64,000 bases of DNA from Nerophis ophidion (GCF_033978795.1 NC_084617.1:1-64000); one strand, 5' to 3'; shown: positions 32,716-43,249, counted from the first letter of the stretch. Translations and numbers: made by a program. Notes: a model not told the origin generated them from the letters alone.

Positions 32716-33035
32716 CCTAACCCTAACGCAGGGCCAACACAGACAGACAACATTCACACACTAGTGTTGCCAATCAACCTATCCCCAGGTGCATGTCTTT
32801 GGAGGTGGGAGGGGCCTATCCCCAGCTGCATGTCTTTGGAGGTGGGAGGGGCCCATCCCCAGGTGCATGTCTTTGGAGGTGGGAGGAAGCCGGAGTACCA
32901 GGAGGGAACCCACGCAGTCACGGGGAGAACATGCAAACTCCACACAGAAAGATCCCGAGCCTGGGATTGAACCCAGGACTGCAGCATCTTCGTACTGTGA
33001 GGCAGACGCACTAACCCCTCTGCCACTGTGAAGCC
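32716..33035 (-). mobile_element. SINE family B with an internal triplication
   Basis: The tRNA-like head is at 32,990-33,035 on the minus strand (GGCAGAGGGGTTAGTGCG, GGTTCAATCCC). The block GTGCATGTCTTTGGAGGTGG, GAGGGGCC(C/T)ATCCCCAG is present three times in tandem (32,790-32,880), a small in-element expansion. The (ATGG)n end is missing. Confidence 0.8.
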
Positions 33036-33600
33036 CGTCTCTCGCTCATAATCCACCTATTGGGAATGATGACAACAGGACATCTGCTGATTGGAGTAAG
33101 CGTTTCACTGGTTTGTCCACAAATCGGAAGTTGCTGGCAGTCTACAAAGTAGCCCAAAGCTGCCACAAATGATTGGAGGATGCGGGAAGAACTGTGGACA
33201 CTTTTGCGATTTGGATCACATCGGACTGTCGGCCCCGCAGGATTTTGAGGACCAGTCATAAACAATTTAGAGTGAAAAGCAAATTTTATTTTCACTGGCA
33301 TATAAAACATTGTAACTTGGATTGTTTCCCTGGCTTGGAGACTCTCCCAAAGGACAGTGCAGCAAAGACACAACAAACTACCTTCTTGTCTCTCATGGAC
33401 ACACACCTGTTGTTGTTGACTTTGGACTAGCGACTGCACGACATCAAGGCTGCGGAACAGAGACACACTACCATCAATTGATTTACGTGGACCCCGATTC
33501 AAACAAGTTGAAATACTTATTGGGGTGTTTGCATTCAGTGGTCGATTGTACGGAAAATGTACTGTACTGTGCAATCTACCAATCAATCAATCCAAAAAAG
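33036..33600 (+). mobile_element. Unclassified retroelement-like repeat
   Basis: Ends ATTTACGTGGACCCCGATTC, AACAAGTTGAAATAC, GTACTGTGCAATCTACC and (AATC)n, the same end as the block nested in the hAT at 11,107. The upstream part (GACTTTGGACTAGCGACTGC, GCGGAACAGAGACACACTAC) has no convincing protein. The (AATC)n tail suggests LINE-type mobilisation. Confidence 0.5.
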
Positions 33601-33784
33601 CACTTTATATGGAGAAAAGGTTTTGTTAAGAAACCATTCTGAGCCTTATCTTATTTAGTTTTTATTTTATACGTGTTGACCACCTTAACCCTGGCAATGG
33701 ACCCTGTGTGTATATGTAGCTTATGCCACTCTTTACACATTTGGTAAATAAATAACCAAAAAATGTATATTTTGTTGTTTTCTC

Positions 33785-33864
33785 ACTGTACTGAAAATTA
33801 ACCCAACTGTGACCTCTAAACCGAGGTACCTACCGAAGCGAAATTTTTGTGTACCGTTACACCC

Positions 33865-33867
<3 letters not shown>
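33785..33867 (-). mobile_element. hAT-type element end fragment
   Basis: The minus strand reads GGGTGTAACGGTACACAAAA, then GTAGGTACCTCGG and TTTAGAGGTCAC, matching the left end of the element at 10,343. The interior and the other end are absent, so it is a relic. Confidence 0.75.
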
Positions 33868-33924
<57 letters not shown>

Positions 33925-33928
33925 AATG
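33868..33928. repeat. (TA)n(ATA)n microsatellite
   Basis: About 21 TA units followed by about six ATA units. Confidence 0.95.
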
Positions 33929-34215
33929 TATTAGATTTATATCGCAATTTTCTATTATTAGATACTCAAAGCGCTCACAGAGAAGTGGGAAGCCATCATT
34001 CATTCACACGATGGTGGTGGTAAGCTACATCTGTAGCCACAGCTGCCCTGGGGTAGACTGACGGAAGTGTGGCTGCCAGTTTGCACCTACGGCCCCTCCC
34101 CCCCGACCACCACCTGTCATTCATTCATCATTCATTCACCAGTGTGAGCGGCACCGGGGGCAAAGGGTGAAGTGTCCTGCCCAAGGACACAACGGCAGCG
34201 ACTTTGATGTCAATA
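33929..34215 (-). mobile_element. SINE-like repeat fragment
   Basis: On the minus strand it ends with GAGCGCTTTGAGTATC and earlier carries GTGTCCTTGGGCAGGAC, both shared with SINE bodies here. The tRNA-like head is absent. Confidence 0.5.
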
Positions 34216-34224
34216 GGTATATAC

Positions 34225-34284
<60 letters not shown>
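34216..34284. repeat. (TA)n microsatellite
   Basis: About 32 TA units. Confidence 0.95.
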
Positions 34285-34286
<2 letters not shown>

Positions 34287-34400
34287 GTGTGTTTGATTCA
34301 TTATTATTTTTGAGCAATGACAGAGAAAAACAGCCTGCATGGCAGCTTTGTGTTATTAGAGTCAACATTGCAACTTTTACCTTGTTATATTGAACTTTTT
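34285..34400 (+). mobile_element. hAT-type element internal fragment
   Basis: TTTTGAGCAATGACAG, CAGCTTTGTGTTATTAGAG and GTCAACATTGCAACTTTT match 10,570-10,650 inside the complete hAT element. Confidence 0.65.
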
Positions 34401-34429
34401 GCAATTTTATTTTGCTGGTTTGTGTTGTG

Positions 34430-34812
34430 TTTTTATAGTATGTATGTTTGTGTAGTGTTTTTATAGTATGTATGTTTGTGTAGTGTTTTTCTAGTATGTA
34501 TGTTTGTGTTGTGTTTTTATAGTATGTATGTTTGTGTAGTGTTTTTCTAGTATGTATGTTTGTGTTGTGTTTTTCTAGTATGTATGTTTGTGTTGTGTTT
34601 TTCTAGTATGTATGTTTGTGTAGTGTTTTTCTAGTATGTATGTTTGTGTAGTGTTTTTCTAGTATGTATGTTTGTGTTGTGTTTTTCTAGTATGTATGTT
34701 TGTGTAGTGTTTTTCTAGTATGTATGTTTGTATTGTGTTTTTATAGTATGTATGTTTGTGTAGAGTTTTTCTAGTATGTATGTTTGTGTAGTGTTTTTCT
34801 AGTATGTATGTG
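34430..34812 (+). repeat. 28-bp minisatellite, about 14 copies
   Basis: Unit GTGTTTTTCTAGTATG, TATGTTTGTGTA, with TTATAG and TGTTG variants interspersed. Confidence 0.95.
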
Positions 34813-35156
34813 CTGCGGGCCTCAAATGACACTTTATGTCAAATGATCAATCAATCAATCAATCAATCTCTCTGACACATGTTGAACTTTTATCCACACA
34901 ACCATGTAATGAATCATTTCACAATATCCGACCATGACACATATCGTACCATTCTACCGCCGTTACAAATATTACGTTATCATAACCTGACGCTAATAAT
35001 ATCTTGGTTTTAGCAGACAAAAAGTCAAAGTCATAGTTATTAGCAAACAGCGCCATCTTCTGTTAACTTTGAGCAGCAGCCAAGACCAACACACACAAAA
35101 ATGCTGATTCGTTTCGTCTGTAAAAAAGAACACACTCTTGTATGTTGTCTGTAAAA
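34813..35156. other. No recognised feature; short (AATC)n
   Basis: Contains (AATC)n at 34,846-34,867, probably a retroelement tail on the minus strand, and otherwise plain AT-rich DNA. Confidence 0.45.
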
Positions 35157-35240
35157 TCCATCCATCCATCCATTTTCTACCGCTCATTCCCTTTTGGGGT
35201 TGCGGGGGACACTGGCGCCTATCTCAGCTACAATTGGGCG
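35157..35240 (-). mobile_element. SINE family B tail
   Basis: (ATCC)n, TTTTCTACCGCTCATTCCC and CTATCTCAGCTACAATTGGG. Only the last ~85 bp of the element. Confidence 0.75.
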
Positions 35241-35254
35241 TAAACAATAATGAA

Positions 35255-35995
35255 AATAACCCACTCTTGTCGTTGTATTTACTTATTTAACCTACTCCAT
35301 TATATAAATTCTCTGTCTCAGAAACATGCCAGCTACGTTAAGGATACTTATGATTTTGTGGGTCAACTACCTACAGTAAGAGCACCACCGGAGGCGTTTT
35401 TATTCTCTATAGACATCTCTTCAATGTATACTAACATTGACACGGAATTGGGTTTACAGGTGGGTGCGTAAGGCATTTGACACGTACCCAGATTCCACTC
35501 GGCCAGACGGGGCCCTCCTCCAGTTGTTGGAGCTGAGCCTTACCAGGAATGATTTTGAATTTAATGGGAGATTTGATCTGCAAATACATGGTACGGCTAC
35601 GGGTAAAAAATTTGCTCCGGCATCTGCAAATCTTTATATGTGTGTATGGGAAGAAACTGCATACTTAAAATGTAAAACTTTGCCCTTGAGGTACTTGCGG
35701 TATCTTGATGACATTTTTGGCATCTGGGGAGGTACTAGGGATGACTTAAAAGAGTTCCTGGACGTCCTCGGTAATCACCATCCTGCCATAAAGATCACAC
35801 ACAATGTACAAAATCAACAGTTAGAATTCCTGGATACACAAGTATTCTTCATTGTTAACAACACAGGGACAAAAACATTAGGGACAAGAGTGTGGTTCAA
35901 AGACACAGATAGACACGCACTCTGGATTCATAACGGCGTCCTCCCCTCGTCACCTGGGTCAATTATGGCACTTCTTACCTCTAACTTAGTTTTCT
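35255..35995 (+). pseudogene. Penelope-like element reverse transcriptase fragment
   Basis: Frame 1 (to about 35,460) reads SYVKDTYDFVGQLPTVRAPP and FLFSIDISSMYTNID (motif A). After a frame break it continues in 35,437-35,997 as KAFDTYPDS, GTATGKKFAPASANLYM (motif B region), LPLRYLRYLDDIFGIWGG (motif C, YLDD intact) and QQLEFLDTQVFFI (motif D). This arrangement, especially GTxxGKKxAPxxANLYM with YLDDIF, fits Penelope-like elements rather than LINEs. The RT is cut at GTRVWFKDTDRHA by an 81-bp tandem array, and no GIY-YIG endonuclease is visible downstream. Confidence 0.85.
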
Positions 35996-36610
35996 AGCAC
36001 TTCTGGATTCATAACGGCGTCCTCCCCTCGTCACCTGGGTCAATTATGGCACTTCTTACCTCTAACTTAGTTTTCTAGCACTTCTGGATTCATAACGGCG
36101 TCCTCCCCTCGTCACCTGGGTCAATTATGGCACTTCTTACCTCTAACTTAGTTTTCTAGCACTTCTGGATTCATAACGGCGTCCTCCCCTCGTCACCTGG
36201 GTCAATTATGGCACTTCTTACCTCTAACTTAGTTTTCTAGCACTTCTGGATTCATAACGGCGTCCTCCCCTCGTCACCTGGGTCAATTATGGCACTTCTT
36301 ACCTCTAACTTAGTTTTCTAGCACTTCTGGATTCATAACGGCGTCCTCCCCTCGTCACCTGGGTCAATTATGGCACTTCTTACCTCCAACTTAGTTTTCT
36401 AGCACTTCTGGATTCATAACGGCGTCGTTCCCTCGTCACCTGGGTCAATTATGGCACTTCTTACCTCTAACTTAGTTTTCTAGCACTTCTGGATTCATAA
36501 CGGCGTCCTCCCCTCGTCACCTGGGTCAATTATGGCACTTCTTACCTCTAACTTAGTTTTCTAGCACTTCTGGATTCATAACGGCGTCGTTCCCTCGTCA
36601 CCTGGGTCAA
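35918..36610 (+). repeat. 81-bp tandem array at the Penelope RT end, nine copies
   Basis: Spacing of the GGATTCATAACGG motif is exactly 81 bp from 35,924 to 36,572 (eight intervals). The unit contains GTCCTCCCCTCGTCACCTGG, TTATGGCACTTCTTACCTC and TAACTTAGTTTTCTAGCAC. Copies differ almost only by a CGTTCCC variant in copies 7 and 9. 81 is divisible by three, so the frame is kept, but each unit ends in an in-frame TAG. Confidence 0.95.
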
Positions 36611-37690
36611 GGGGCATTAGCCTAGCCTCGGCTACCATATTTTAGATACTACCAAAGTTCATAGAGTATTTTATGTCCTTTCTTTCTATTCCAATTCCGA
36701 AGGTCTTATTACATGTTATTTTATCCCCCCACCCTGCGGACTTACCCCTAGAATCCGGGAAGATCTTTAAATCACGATTGTTTTGATGGTTCATGTACCG
36801 CATGGCTAGCACACCAGCGGTCGTAGAATAAACAGGAAGTGACGTCCTCTGACATTTCTGGGTCATTCTCCGTTCCATAGGAGAACCCATCATAATAAAC
36901 ACTGCAGTTTAACCTTCTCCTTTTTTTTTACCATTAAACACAAATCTTAAAGGCAATTCCACTCAATTTGAATTACATAATCTCGATTTTACTTGCTTTT
37001 ATTTTTTATTTATTGTCTATTTATCTTTTTATTAAACCCTTGTGATGGAGGACTATGGATGAAGACATTTTTATTTTTTATGTATTCTTCCCTTTTATAT
37101 ATGTTATTTATTTCAACTCAAGCACCCCCCCCCCCCCAAAAAAGTGTTATTTTGGCATGACTTTTTATTTTTTTACAGCATGATGTTTCCAACGTAGCCG
37201 CAGTTTTATGAGGGATAGCACTTCCTTTTTTCGGCCAGTAGAGGTCCTCCACGTACAAATTCCTGTGGACAACAAACAGCACTTTATATGTATTTCTATT
37301 TCATGGTGTGATGTAATATATGCTTGTTTTAACTTTCCCTTTTCTTCATCCATAGACTCATCAATTCCAAGGTCTTTTAGTGAATTTTAACTACCACTCC
37401 AGTTGGAAACGCCTATTTTAATGATCTACGGATTTGAGATATTTTACATCCCAGGGAAGGGTACATATACATATTTTACTTATCTTTTCCCTCCCTTCAC
37501 CCCCTGCTCCCCCCTTTTCCCCCTTCCTCCACACTACCATATTCTCATTTTTGCACCATATTACATTATTACAATCATAACCATAACTTTTTCTCTCAAA
37601 TCAACTATACCTCCCTATGTGCCTAAACATAACCACAACTCCTTTTTCATTCAAACAATAACTACAGATACCTCACAAACACCCCCCCCC
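36611..37690. other. Non-coding DNA between array and telomere-like repeats
   Basis: T-rich and C-rich DNA with two poly-C runs (about 37,125 and 37,681). Minus-strand 36,642-36,902 is open for 86 codons without a recognisable domain. It could be Penelope untranslated sequence. Confidence 0.4.
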
Positions 37691-37870
37691 CCCGAACCTT
37701 AACCCTAACCCTACTTTTCAAACACCCCCCCCCCCCCCTTCTTTTATCCCCTTTTCTTTTATCTGGGAGGAGGAGACCACCTGAGCCCGTGCACACCCTC
37801 TGTGTTTCAGAGGAATATTTTTATTTTTTAACCTTACCTAACCCTAACCCTAACCTAACCCTAACTTGCA
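37690..37870. repeat. Interstitial telomere-like repeats and poly-C
   Basis: TTAACCCTAACCCTA at about 37,698 and ACCTAACCCTAACCCTAACC at about 37,840, flanking poly-C and a short pyrimidine tract. These are vertebrate telomere motif (CCCTAA) runs of only two to four units, some imperfect. Confidence 0.8.
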
Positions 37871-38231
37871 TGATTTATTTTGGCCGTACACGCTCTTTAA
37901 GCTCATCTGGTATACGCTCAGTGATCAGAGGAATGCTTAGTCAGAACAAAAATGATCACTGGCAAATCCACTTACACATTACACCCTTGAAGAATTGTAG
38001 ATCACACTGTTATGTAAGTTTTGTGCAAATACTGTCAATGACATGGATTTAAGAGAAATGTTTAAAAACATTCCTGGATGACATTCTCAGAATAAAATTG
38101 TATCTGTGTAAGCTAACTTCCATTTTGCAAGAGAGTAATCACTTGTGATTAATCAGATGTTTTTTTTTGTAATCATTTGACAGCTCTACTAAAAACATTG
38201 ACATGTAAATCAAACTTTCCTCTGCTAATAG

Positions 38232-38301
38232 TGGGCCTTGAAGGCATTCTTGGTGCAGCCAGCGCCATCAAACATCACACTGATTGTGAAAGACAAAGAA
38301 T
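38232..38301 (+). CDS. Possible internal exon (unidentified)
   Basis: A 70-bp stretch flanked by a pyrimidine-rich acceptor (CTTTCCTCTGCTAATAG) and a consensus donor (GTGAGT at 38,302). Two frames are open: WALKAFLVQPAPSNITLIVK and GLEGILGAASAIKHHTDCE. I do not recognise either. Splice-site quality and low-copy surroundings are the only support, and such pairs occur by chance. Confidence 0.2.
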
Positions 38302-38539
38302 GTGAGTTTCCATACACCCTACATTGTGCTTGTTGTAATATTTCACTTCATGTCAGGGTTCCATTTTAGCTGGGAAAAAACACTGAGTTGCTTGAGTTAG
38401 CCAATTCCCATACTGTACGAGTCATGCTGACCACAAAAGTGACATCTGTCCGTCAGGTCATGGATTGCAAATGAAGACAAGTTTAGCTTGATAGTATTTA
38501 CTAGGACTAACAGTTCTACTGGATCTTATTGGAGTCTAT

Positions 38540-38651
38540 GAAATAGCCAAATATCTCCGGGCCGTTTCCTGGAGAAGAGTCACAGCCTCTGTCTGTTCAT
38601 CGCAGCTTTCGTGACAGGAAAACTCAGATTTTCCTTTTTCAGGAGACAAAC
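38540..38651 (-). CDS. Possible terminal exon (unidentified)
   Basis: On the minus strand, ATGTATTTTTCAG precedes an open stretch reading SPEKGKSEFSCHESCDEQTE then AVTLLQETARRYLAIS and TAG. The product is not recognised. It could be chance, being only about 36 codons. It lies on the strand opposite the exon-like block at 38,232, so the two are not one gene. Confidence 0.2.
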
Positions 38652-38740
38652 TGAAAAATACATTTGAACACAAGCGTAAACTCTGCCTCATAGTGACATT
38701 ATGCAATATGCTCATGTAGCGTTTCTCATCCGATGATTGC

Positions 38741-38862
38741 ATCCATCCATCCATTTCTACCGCTTATTCCCTTTTGGGGTCGCGGGGGGCGCTGGCGCCT
38801 ATCTCAGCTACAATCGGGCGGAAGGCGGGGTACACCCTGGACAAGTCGCCACCTCATCGCAG
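38741..38862 (-). mobile_element. SINE family B, truncated insertion with target duplication
   Basis: (ATCC)n through ACAAGTCGCCACCTCATCGC, flanked by CCGATGATTGC on both sides (38,730-38,740 and 38,863-38,873). The perfect 11-bp duplication shows this short piece inserted as such by LINE-type retrotransposition, not by later deletion. Confidence 0.92.
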
Positions 38863-38874
38863 CCGATGATTGCA

Positions 38875-39325
38875 GTGTTGTACAAAAAGTGTCACATGGT
38901 TAAAAAAGGAGAATATTGATGAAGTCAACCTATACTTTCCATGCAAAGATGATGTAGTGTCAATCTGTTACATTACAACATGTTCACCTAGGAAATTGAT
39001 AGCCTTCTTTTCGCATAAAGGCCCAGCAGAAATAAAAGCAAATTATGTTGTTCTACTTTGTCAATTAAAAAGCTATGTTGTACCTATCAAAATACTTAAT
39101 AATATTCATGTGCCAATGTTTCGGTATTAGTTGTAATAGCATGTTTTCAAATAGCTATCCCCACCTAGTTGTGTTCAAACATTTTGAAAAGGCTTCCTTG
39201 GACTCTCAGAGCCATTTCAACAACAGGTATCTTTTGTCTTGTGGACACATGAGCTAAAAATTCTTTGAAAAAACGTGATTGGAAAAAAATTTCTTAGCTT
39301 ACTCAACAGCAAACACTGCATTAGC
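38875..39325. other. Apparently low-copy DNA, nothing recognised
   Basis: Two short frames (38,870-39,130 and 39,075-39,257) lack recognisable motifs. The first begins within the SINE target duplication and is likely chance. Confidence 0.4.
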
Positions 39326-39852
39326 GCACCTGCCTTCTGTCCATCAATTAGGGTCCTCACCTGTGTTGGGCCCCTCATCACTCCTTCATATCCTGCTGGC
39401 TCCTGTCTTGCATTAGCTGCACCTGCCTTGTGTCCTCACCTGTGTTAGGCCCCTCATCACTCCTTCATGTCCAGCTTTCTCCTGTCTTGCATTAGCTGCA
39501 CCTGCCTTCTGTCCATCAATTAGGGTCCTCACCTGTGTTGGGCCCCTCATCACTCCTTCATATCCTGCTGGCTCCTGTCTTGCATTAGCTGCACCTGCCT
39601 TCTGTCCATCAATTAGGGTCCTCACCTGTGTTGGGCCCCTCATCACTCCTTCATATCCTGCTGGCTCCTGTCTTGCATTAGCTGCACCTGCCTTGTGTCC
39701 TCACCTGTGTTAGGCCCCTCATCACTCCTTCATGTCCAGCTTTCTCCTGTCTTGCATTAGCTGCACCTGCCTTCTGCCCATCAATTGGCGTCCTCCCCTG
39801 TTTTGGGCCCCTCAATACTCCTTCATATTCTCCTGGCTCCTGTCTTGCATTA
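39326..39852. repeat. 93/76-bp tandem repeat, about six copies
   Basis: The unit includes GCACCTGCCTTCTGTCCATC, AATTAGGGTCCTCACCTG, GGGCCCCTCATCACTCC and GGCTCCTGTCTTGCATTAG. Two copies lack a 17-bp piece (TCTGTCCATCAATTAGG), giving a short form. The last copy is diverged. Confidence 0.95.
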
Positions 39853-40475
39853 GTTAAGATAGTAGCCTAACCCCTCCCCCATTCTCTATTCTAAACCTAA
39901 CTAGCCAGAGACCAACGCTGTTCTCTGGGAGACCATTTTCTTTAAACCAACATACATGTTTAAATCAGGTTGATTGCCACTATTACTACTATGCTACCTA
40001 TTTGGAGATGCAGAGCTTCAATACTGACTATTACTATAACTACTATGCTACTTAAGCATCAATTAGGAATACTGTTACTACTATGCTACCTATTTGGAGA
40101 TGCAGAGCAGCAATGCTGACTATTACTACTGTTCTACTTATTTGGGGTTGCAGAGAACTGAATTTTAGTCTTAAAAACTGACTGACCAAAAACACTTTTT
40201 GGGACACAGTTGTCTTTTTACCTGGTTATACGTCTTTTAGATTCCAAAATGTAACAGTGTATTTAAGGGTGTTTTTTGTTATTTTTCAAGTTATTTCATA
40301 TTATTTATTCTAAAAAAAAAATGTTTTCTTTAATCAATTTTGATTTATATTTTCTACATAACTTCGACAATGGAGAAAATGTGTACACCTTGTAGTATTT
40401 GTGTTTGGCCTGAGGGTGGTGCTGTCGCCCCATCATCGGCATAGCAAGACAACTGTCTGTTTAAATTATGCGTCT
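39853..40475. other. Non-coding, with a short ~60-bp tandem repeat
   Basis: 39,975-40,150 repeats CTATTACTACTATGCTACC, TATTTGGAGATGCAGAGC about three times. The rest is AT-rich. Confidence 0.6.
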
Positions 40476-40479
40476 AAGT

Positions 40480-41290
40480 TGACCTTTGTATTTATTTATT
40501 TTTAAATGATTTAAACCTGTTTTATAAATTGCAAAATTTACAAACAGTTGAGAAATAATAATATAAGTACAAAAACAGAACAAAACAGCGCCAACGGGTT
40601 GTCAATTCAAAGTAACTAAAATAGAATACAATATATATGTAAACAAAGTGCAAAGCCATAGGCTCACAATTTCAGTTAACAATTTAAATTTGAAACACCG
40701 CATCATCGTTTTCACAGCTTTTTGCTTGTTAGAGAATGTTTTAACATAGAGTTCCAATTCTATTTTAAAAGGCACAACAAACAGGTCGGGTATTGAGAAA
40801 CTTACATTTATGAATATAAAACTTAACCAATAGTATAATGAGGTTGTAACGGTAAAATTCAATTCTTTTTTTTTCATACAGTGAAAATCCAAATAGCACA
40901 TCTTTAAATGAGAGCACAAATTTGTCATGAATATTGTCCAGGATGAAGCGACAGATGCCCTGCCATAGTGATGGAGGGCTTTCACAAGTCCAAAACAGGT
41001 GGTGAACAGTCTCTGGATGCGTGGTACATAAGGTGCAGGTAACATAAGGTGCAACATGCATGGTACATAAGGTGCAGGTAACATCAAAGTCCTTCTTGTA
41101 TCTAACCATCACAGTCTTTACAGGGTAATAACTATGAATGATTTTAAAGTATATCTCTTTGACTTTGTTGGTAAGTAAATAGCTGTTAGGAAGGGAGCAT
41201 GTTTTGACCCAGCAGATGTCATTCACAGCACTATTCCAGAGTGCAATTACATAGGAGACAGACACACAATCATTTTGGGATAAGCTGCAG
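40480..41290 (-). pseudogene. L1-type LINE ORF2 C-terminus and 3' UTR
   Basis: Minus strand: WNSAVNDICWVKTCSLPNSY, KEIYFKIIHSYYPVKTVM, a zinc-knuckle region CTLCTTHPETVHHLFWTC, LSFKDVLFGFSLYEKKRIEF, and after a shift FSNKQKAVKTMMRCFKFKLL ending near IVSLWLCTLFTYI. The C-x2-C...H..H..C pattern is the zf-RVT-like C-terminus of fish L1 ORF2. A 30-bp duplication inside the knuckle repeats TCTLCT. The 3' UTR (40,480-40,620) matches 22,740-22,850. RT proper is missing. Confidence 0.8.
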
Positions 41291-41783
41291 ATTTTTCTGA
41301 TCTGATCTTCAGGGTACTGCGTCTGGCTTGGACGTTACCTTGACAGGCTGCAGATGGACCGTGCACCCCCTCCACCCTAACCCCATCTCTAACTTCTAAT
41401 CCTAAACTCTAACCCTAAACTTGTGGATGGCTACCAAAAGCCCCTTATAGCAGTGAAACTTGCCAAGGGACATGTAACCAAATATTAACATTGATGTATG
41501 TATCCTTTTGACCCATTTTCAGTAGACCCATATTAAATTCGTTAAAGAACCAAACTTCATGAATGTTTTTTGTAACAAAATAGTATGTGCTCCAATCACG
41601 CCATCACAAACAAGTAAGAGTTGTAGAAATGATTGGAAACTCAAGATAGTCATGAAATCATGTTCTTTACATGTGTAACATTTGACCACAGCCATATAAG
41701 ATATTAATATTACTGATATCATCAATATCCATCTGATACTCTATCAATATTACTAATATCACCACCAGTATCCATCTAATACT
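41291..41783. other. No recognised gene; telomere-like fragments
   Basis: ACTCTAACCCTAAAC near 41,406 and a short tandem of CAATATCCATCTGATACT (41,720-41,780). Small minus-strand frames have no motif. Confidence 0.4.
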
Positions 41784-42235
41784 TGTTGCGCACGACCAGT
41801 CTTGAGGGAATAAAACACACTGGTCACTCCGAGGTTTTTTTGGATGACATATGTGTTGAGTAAAAAGGACCACGGAGACAGAACAGTACTTGGCTAGTTT
41901 TACTAAAGCTTTAGGAGACCAGCCCTTACAATGCAACCATAGCATCGTCAAGAGAGAGGTCTAAATAAAAAAAAAAAGAGTCAGCTTATGTAGAGCGAAA
42001 ACAGCCCTTCCTGCCCAGGAGGAAATATAGCTGTTGTTCTAAACAGATAAGGCCTTCTCCACAGAAAGGGAGTATGTTATACTCCTAGCCAACATTCGGC
42101 ACCTTCAAGGTTGACAAAGAGTTTAATAGCGGACATAAGTTAAAAACCCAAAGAGTTCACTTGTGAAAATATTAGCTGCTTCAAACATGACTATGGATTA
42201 AGAAATATCACTTAAAAATCTATGCATTCTCCACA
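41784..42235 (-). mobile_element. Retroviral-type LTR (endogenous retrovirus remnant)
   Basis: Read on the minus strand it starts TGTGGAGAATGC (42,235) and ends GTCGTGCGCAACA (41,784), i.e. TG...CA, 452 bp. A purine tract GAAAGAGGAA directly precedes it on the same strand, as a polypurine tract precedes a 3' LTR. A T-rich tract and TTTATTCCC near the end could be part of a polyadenylation region. It looks like a 3' LTR; no second LTR is in the window. Confidence 0.65.
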
Positions 42236-42905
42236 TTCCTCTTTCAGATCTTCCCCAGAAGATCTCTCTTAGGGAAGGAAACTAACATACATTGAATGTC
42301 ACTACTGTCCTTGGCCTCCTTCAGTGACATAGCAAGCCCAGAAACTGGGTGGGGTTGGTCTTCGACAACCCTAACAATGATGCGGGTGCAGAGAGATTGA
42401 GCAACAAAGGGCAGCAAAACATCCACATAATAGTAAGGAATACTCCAATAGAAATCAGGGTGGATTTGATCAAGTTGGTCCAATTACCAAAAGTCCTTTG
42501 TTATCAGTCCTTAGAACACGTAAGTAATATGCTCAACATTCTTAGTGGGAGTGACAGGGAAAATCGCATCTAAAAGTGTGAGGTTCTCAGCACCTGCACA
42601 GGATTCGCACGACAATTTGAGCTGGGAGGGGACTGGGACGGCAGACAAATTCTTGAATTTGGTCAGATTAACATTTTGGTTTTATGTTGATTCCTCCCTC
42701 CAGGGGAGCTGCTGGTCCCGGGAATGGCTGACATGTATGCAATTCATAGGGTGAAAATCCAATTCATTTTGATCTGTGCACAGATTTTTGCCAATTTCGT
42801 TTTGATGTTCTGGTTCAACCTTTCAACTTTGCCCTCAATTGGGGATGGCACACCGAACCGAATTTGTGTTCAAGTCAGAGAGCTTGTTCGACACAGGCTA
42901 ATTGA
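42236..42905 (-). pseudogene. Degenerate internal retroviral sequence next to the LTR
   Basis: Minus-strand frame 42,244-42,483 (79 codons) and neighbouring broken frames lie immediately upstream of the polypurine tract, the place of an envelope C-terminus or untranslated leader. One alternative frame carries a hydrophobic, Cys-rich stretch like a membrane anchor, but stops interrupt it. The family is not assignable. Broken and non-functional. Confidence 0.4.
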
Positions 42906-43249
42906 CTATTCTTAAAATGGCTAACATTAAATCTTTTTGAGGAAACCATGTCGAGGTATGAGGTCATTCACAAGCCTTTTAATCCAACACTTTTCATTAA
43001 TATTTTCAAAGACAGGAAAAAGTACAAGTGAAAACAGCACAATTTTGAAGTCACTAAATTCTTCCCACCCTTTCCCTTAAAACCCAAACCACCCACCAAC
43101 CCACCCTACTCAGGTCAAACCAACAAGGGACATAGGGCACAAACATAAAGTAAGACGACAAAAACAGACACATTCACACACACACACAAACAATGCCAGA
43201 GACAGACACAGGCTGAAAGGAGACAGAAAGGGAGAAAAAAATAAATACA

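Larger units (their letters stand above)
37871..38729. other. Apparently low-copy DNA
   Basis: No repeat family recognised and composition is balanced. It holds a possible small plus-strand exon (38,232-38,301) and a minus-strand open stretch near 38,540-38,650 preceded on that strand by TTTTTCAG. Only weak gene evidence. Confidence 0.4.

Noticed and set aside
33173..33642. Frames of 85-191 codons on both strands
   Set aside because: They lie in a dispersed repeat whose end recurs in the hAT element at 11,107; no protein motif.
36642..36902. 86-codon minus-strand frame
   Set aside because: No recognisable domain and next to Penelope remains; more likely transposon untranslated sequence.
37690..37870. 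A real chromosome end
   Set aside because: Only two to four CCCTAA units, imperfect, flanked by ordinary sequence on both sides. These are interstitial telomere-like repeats.
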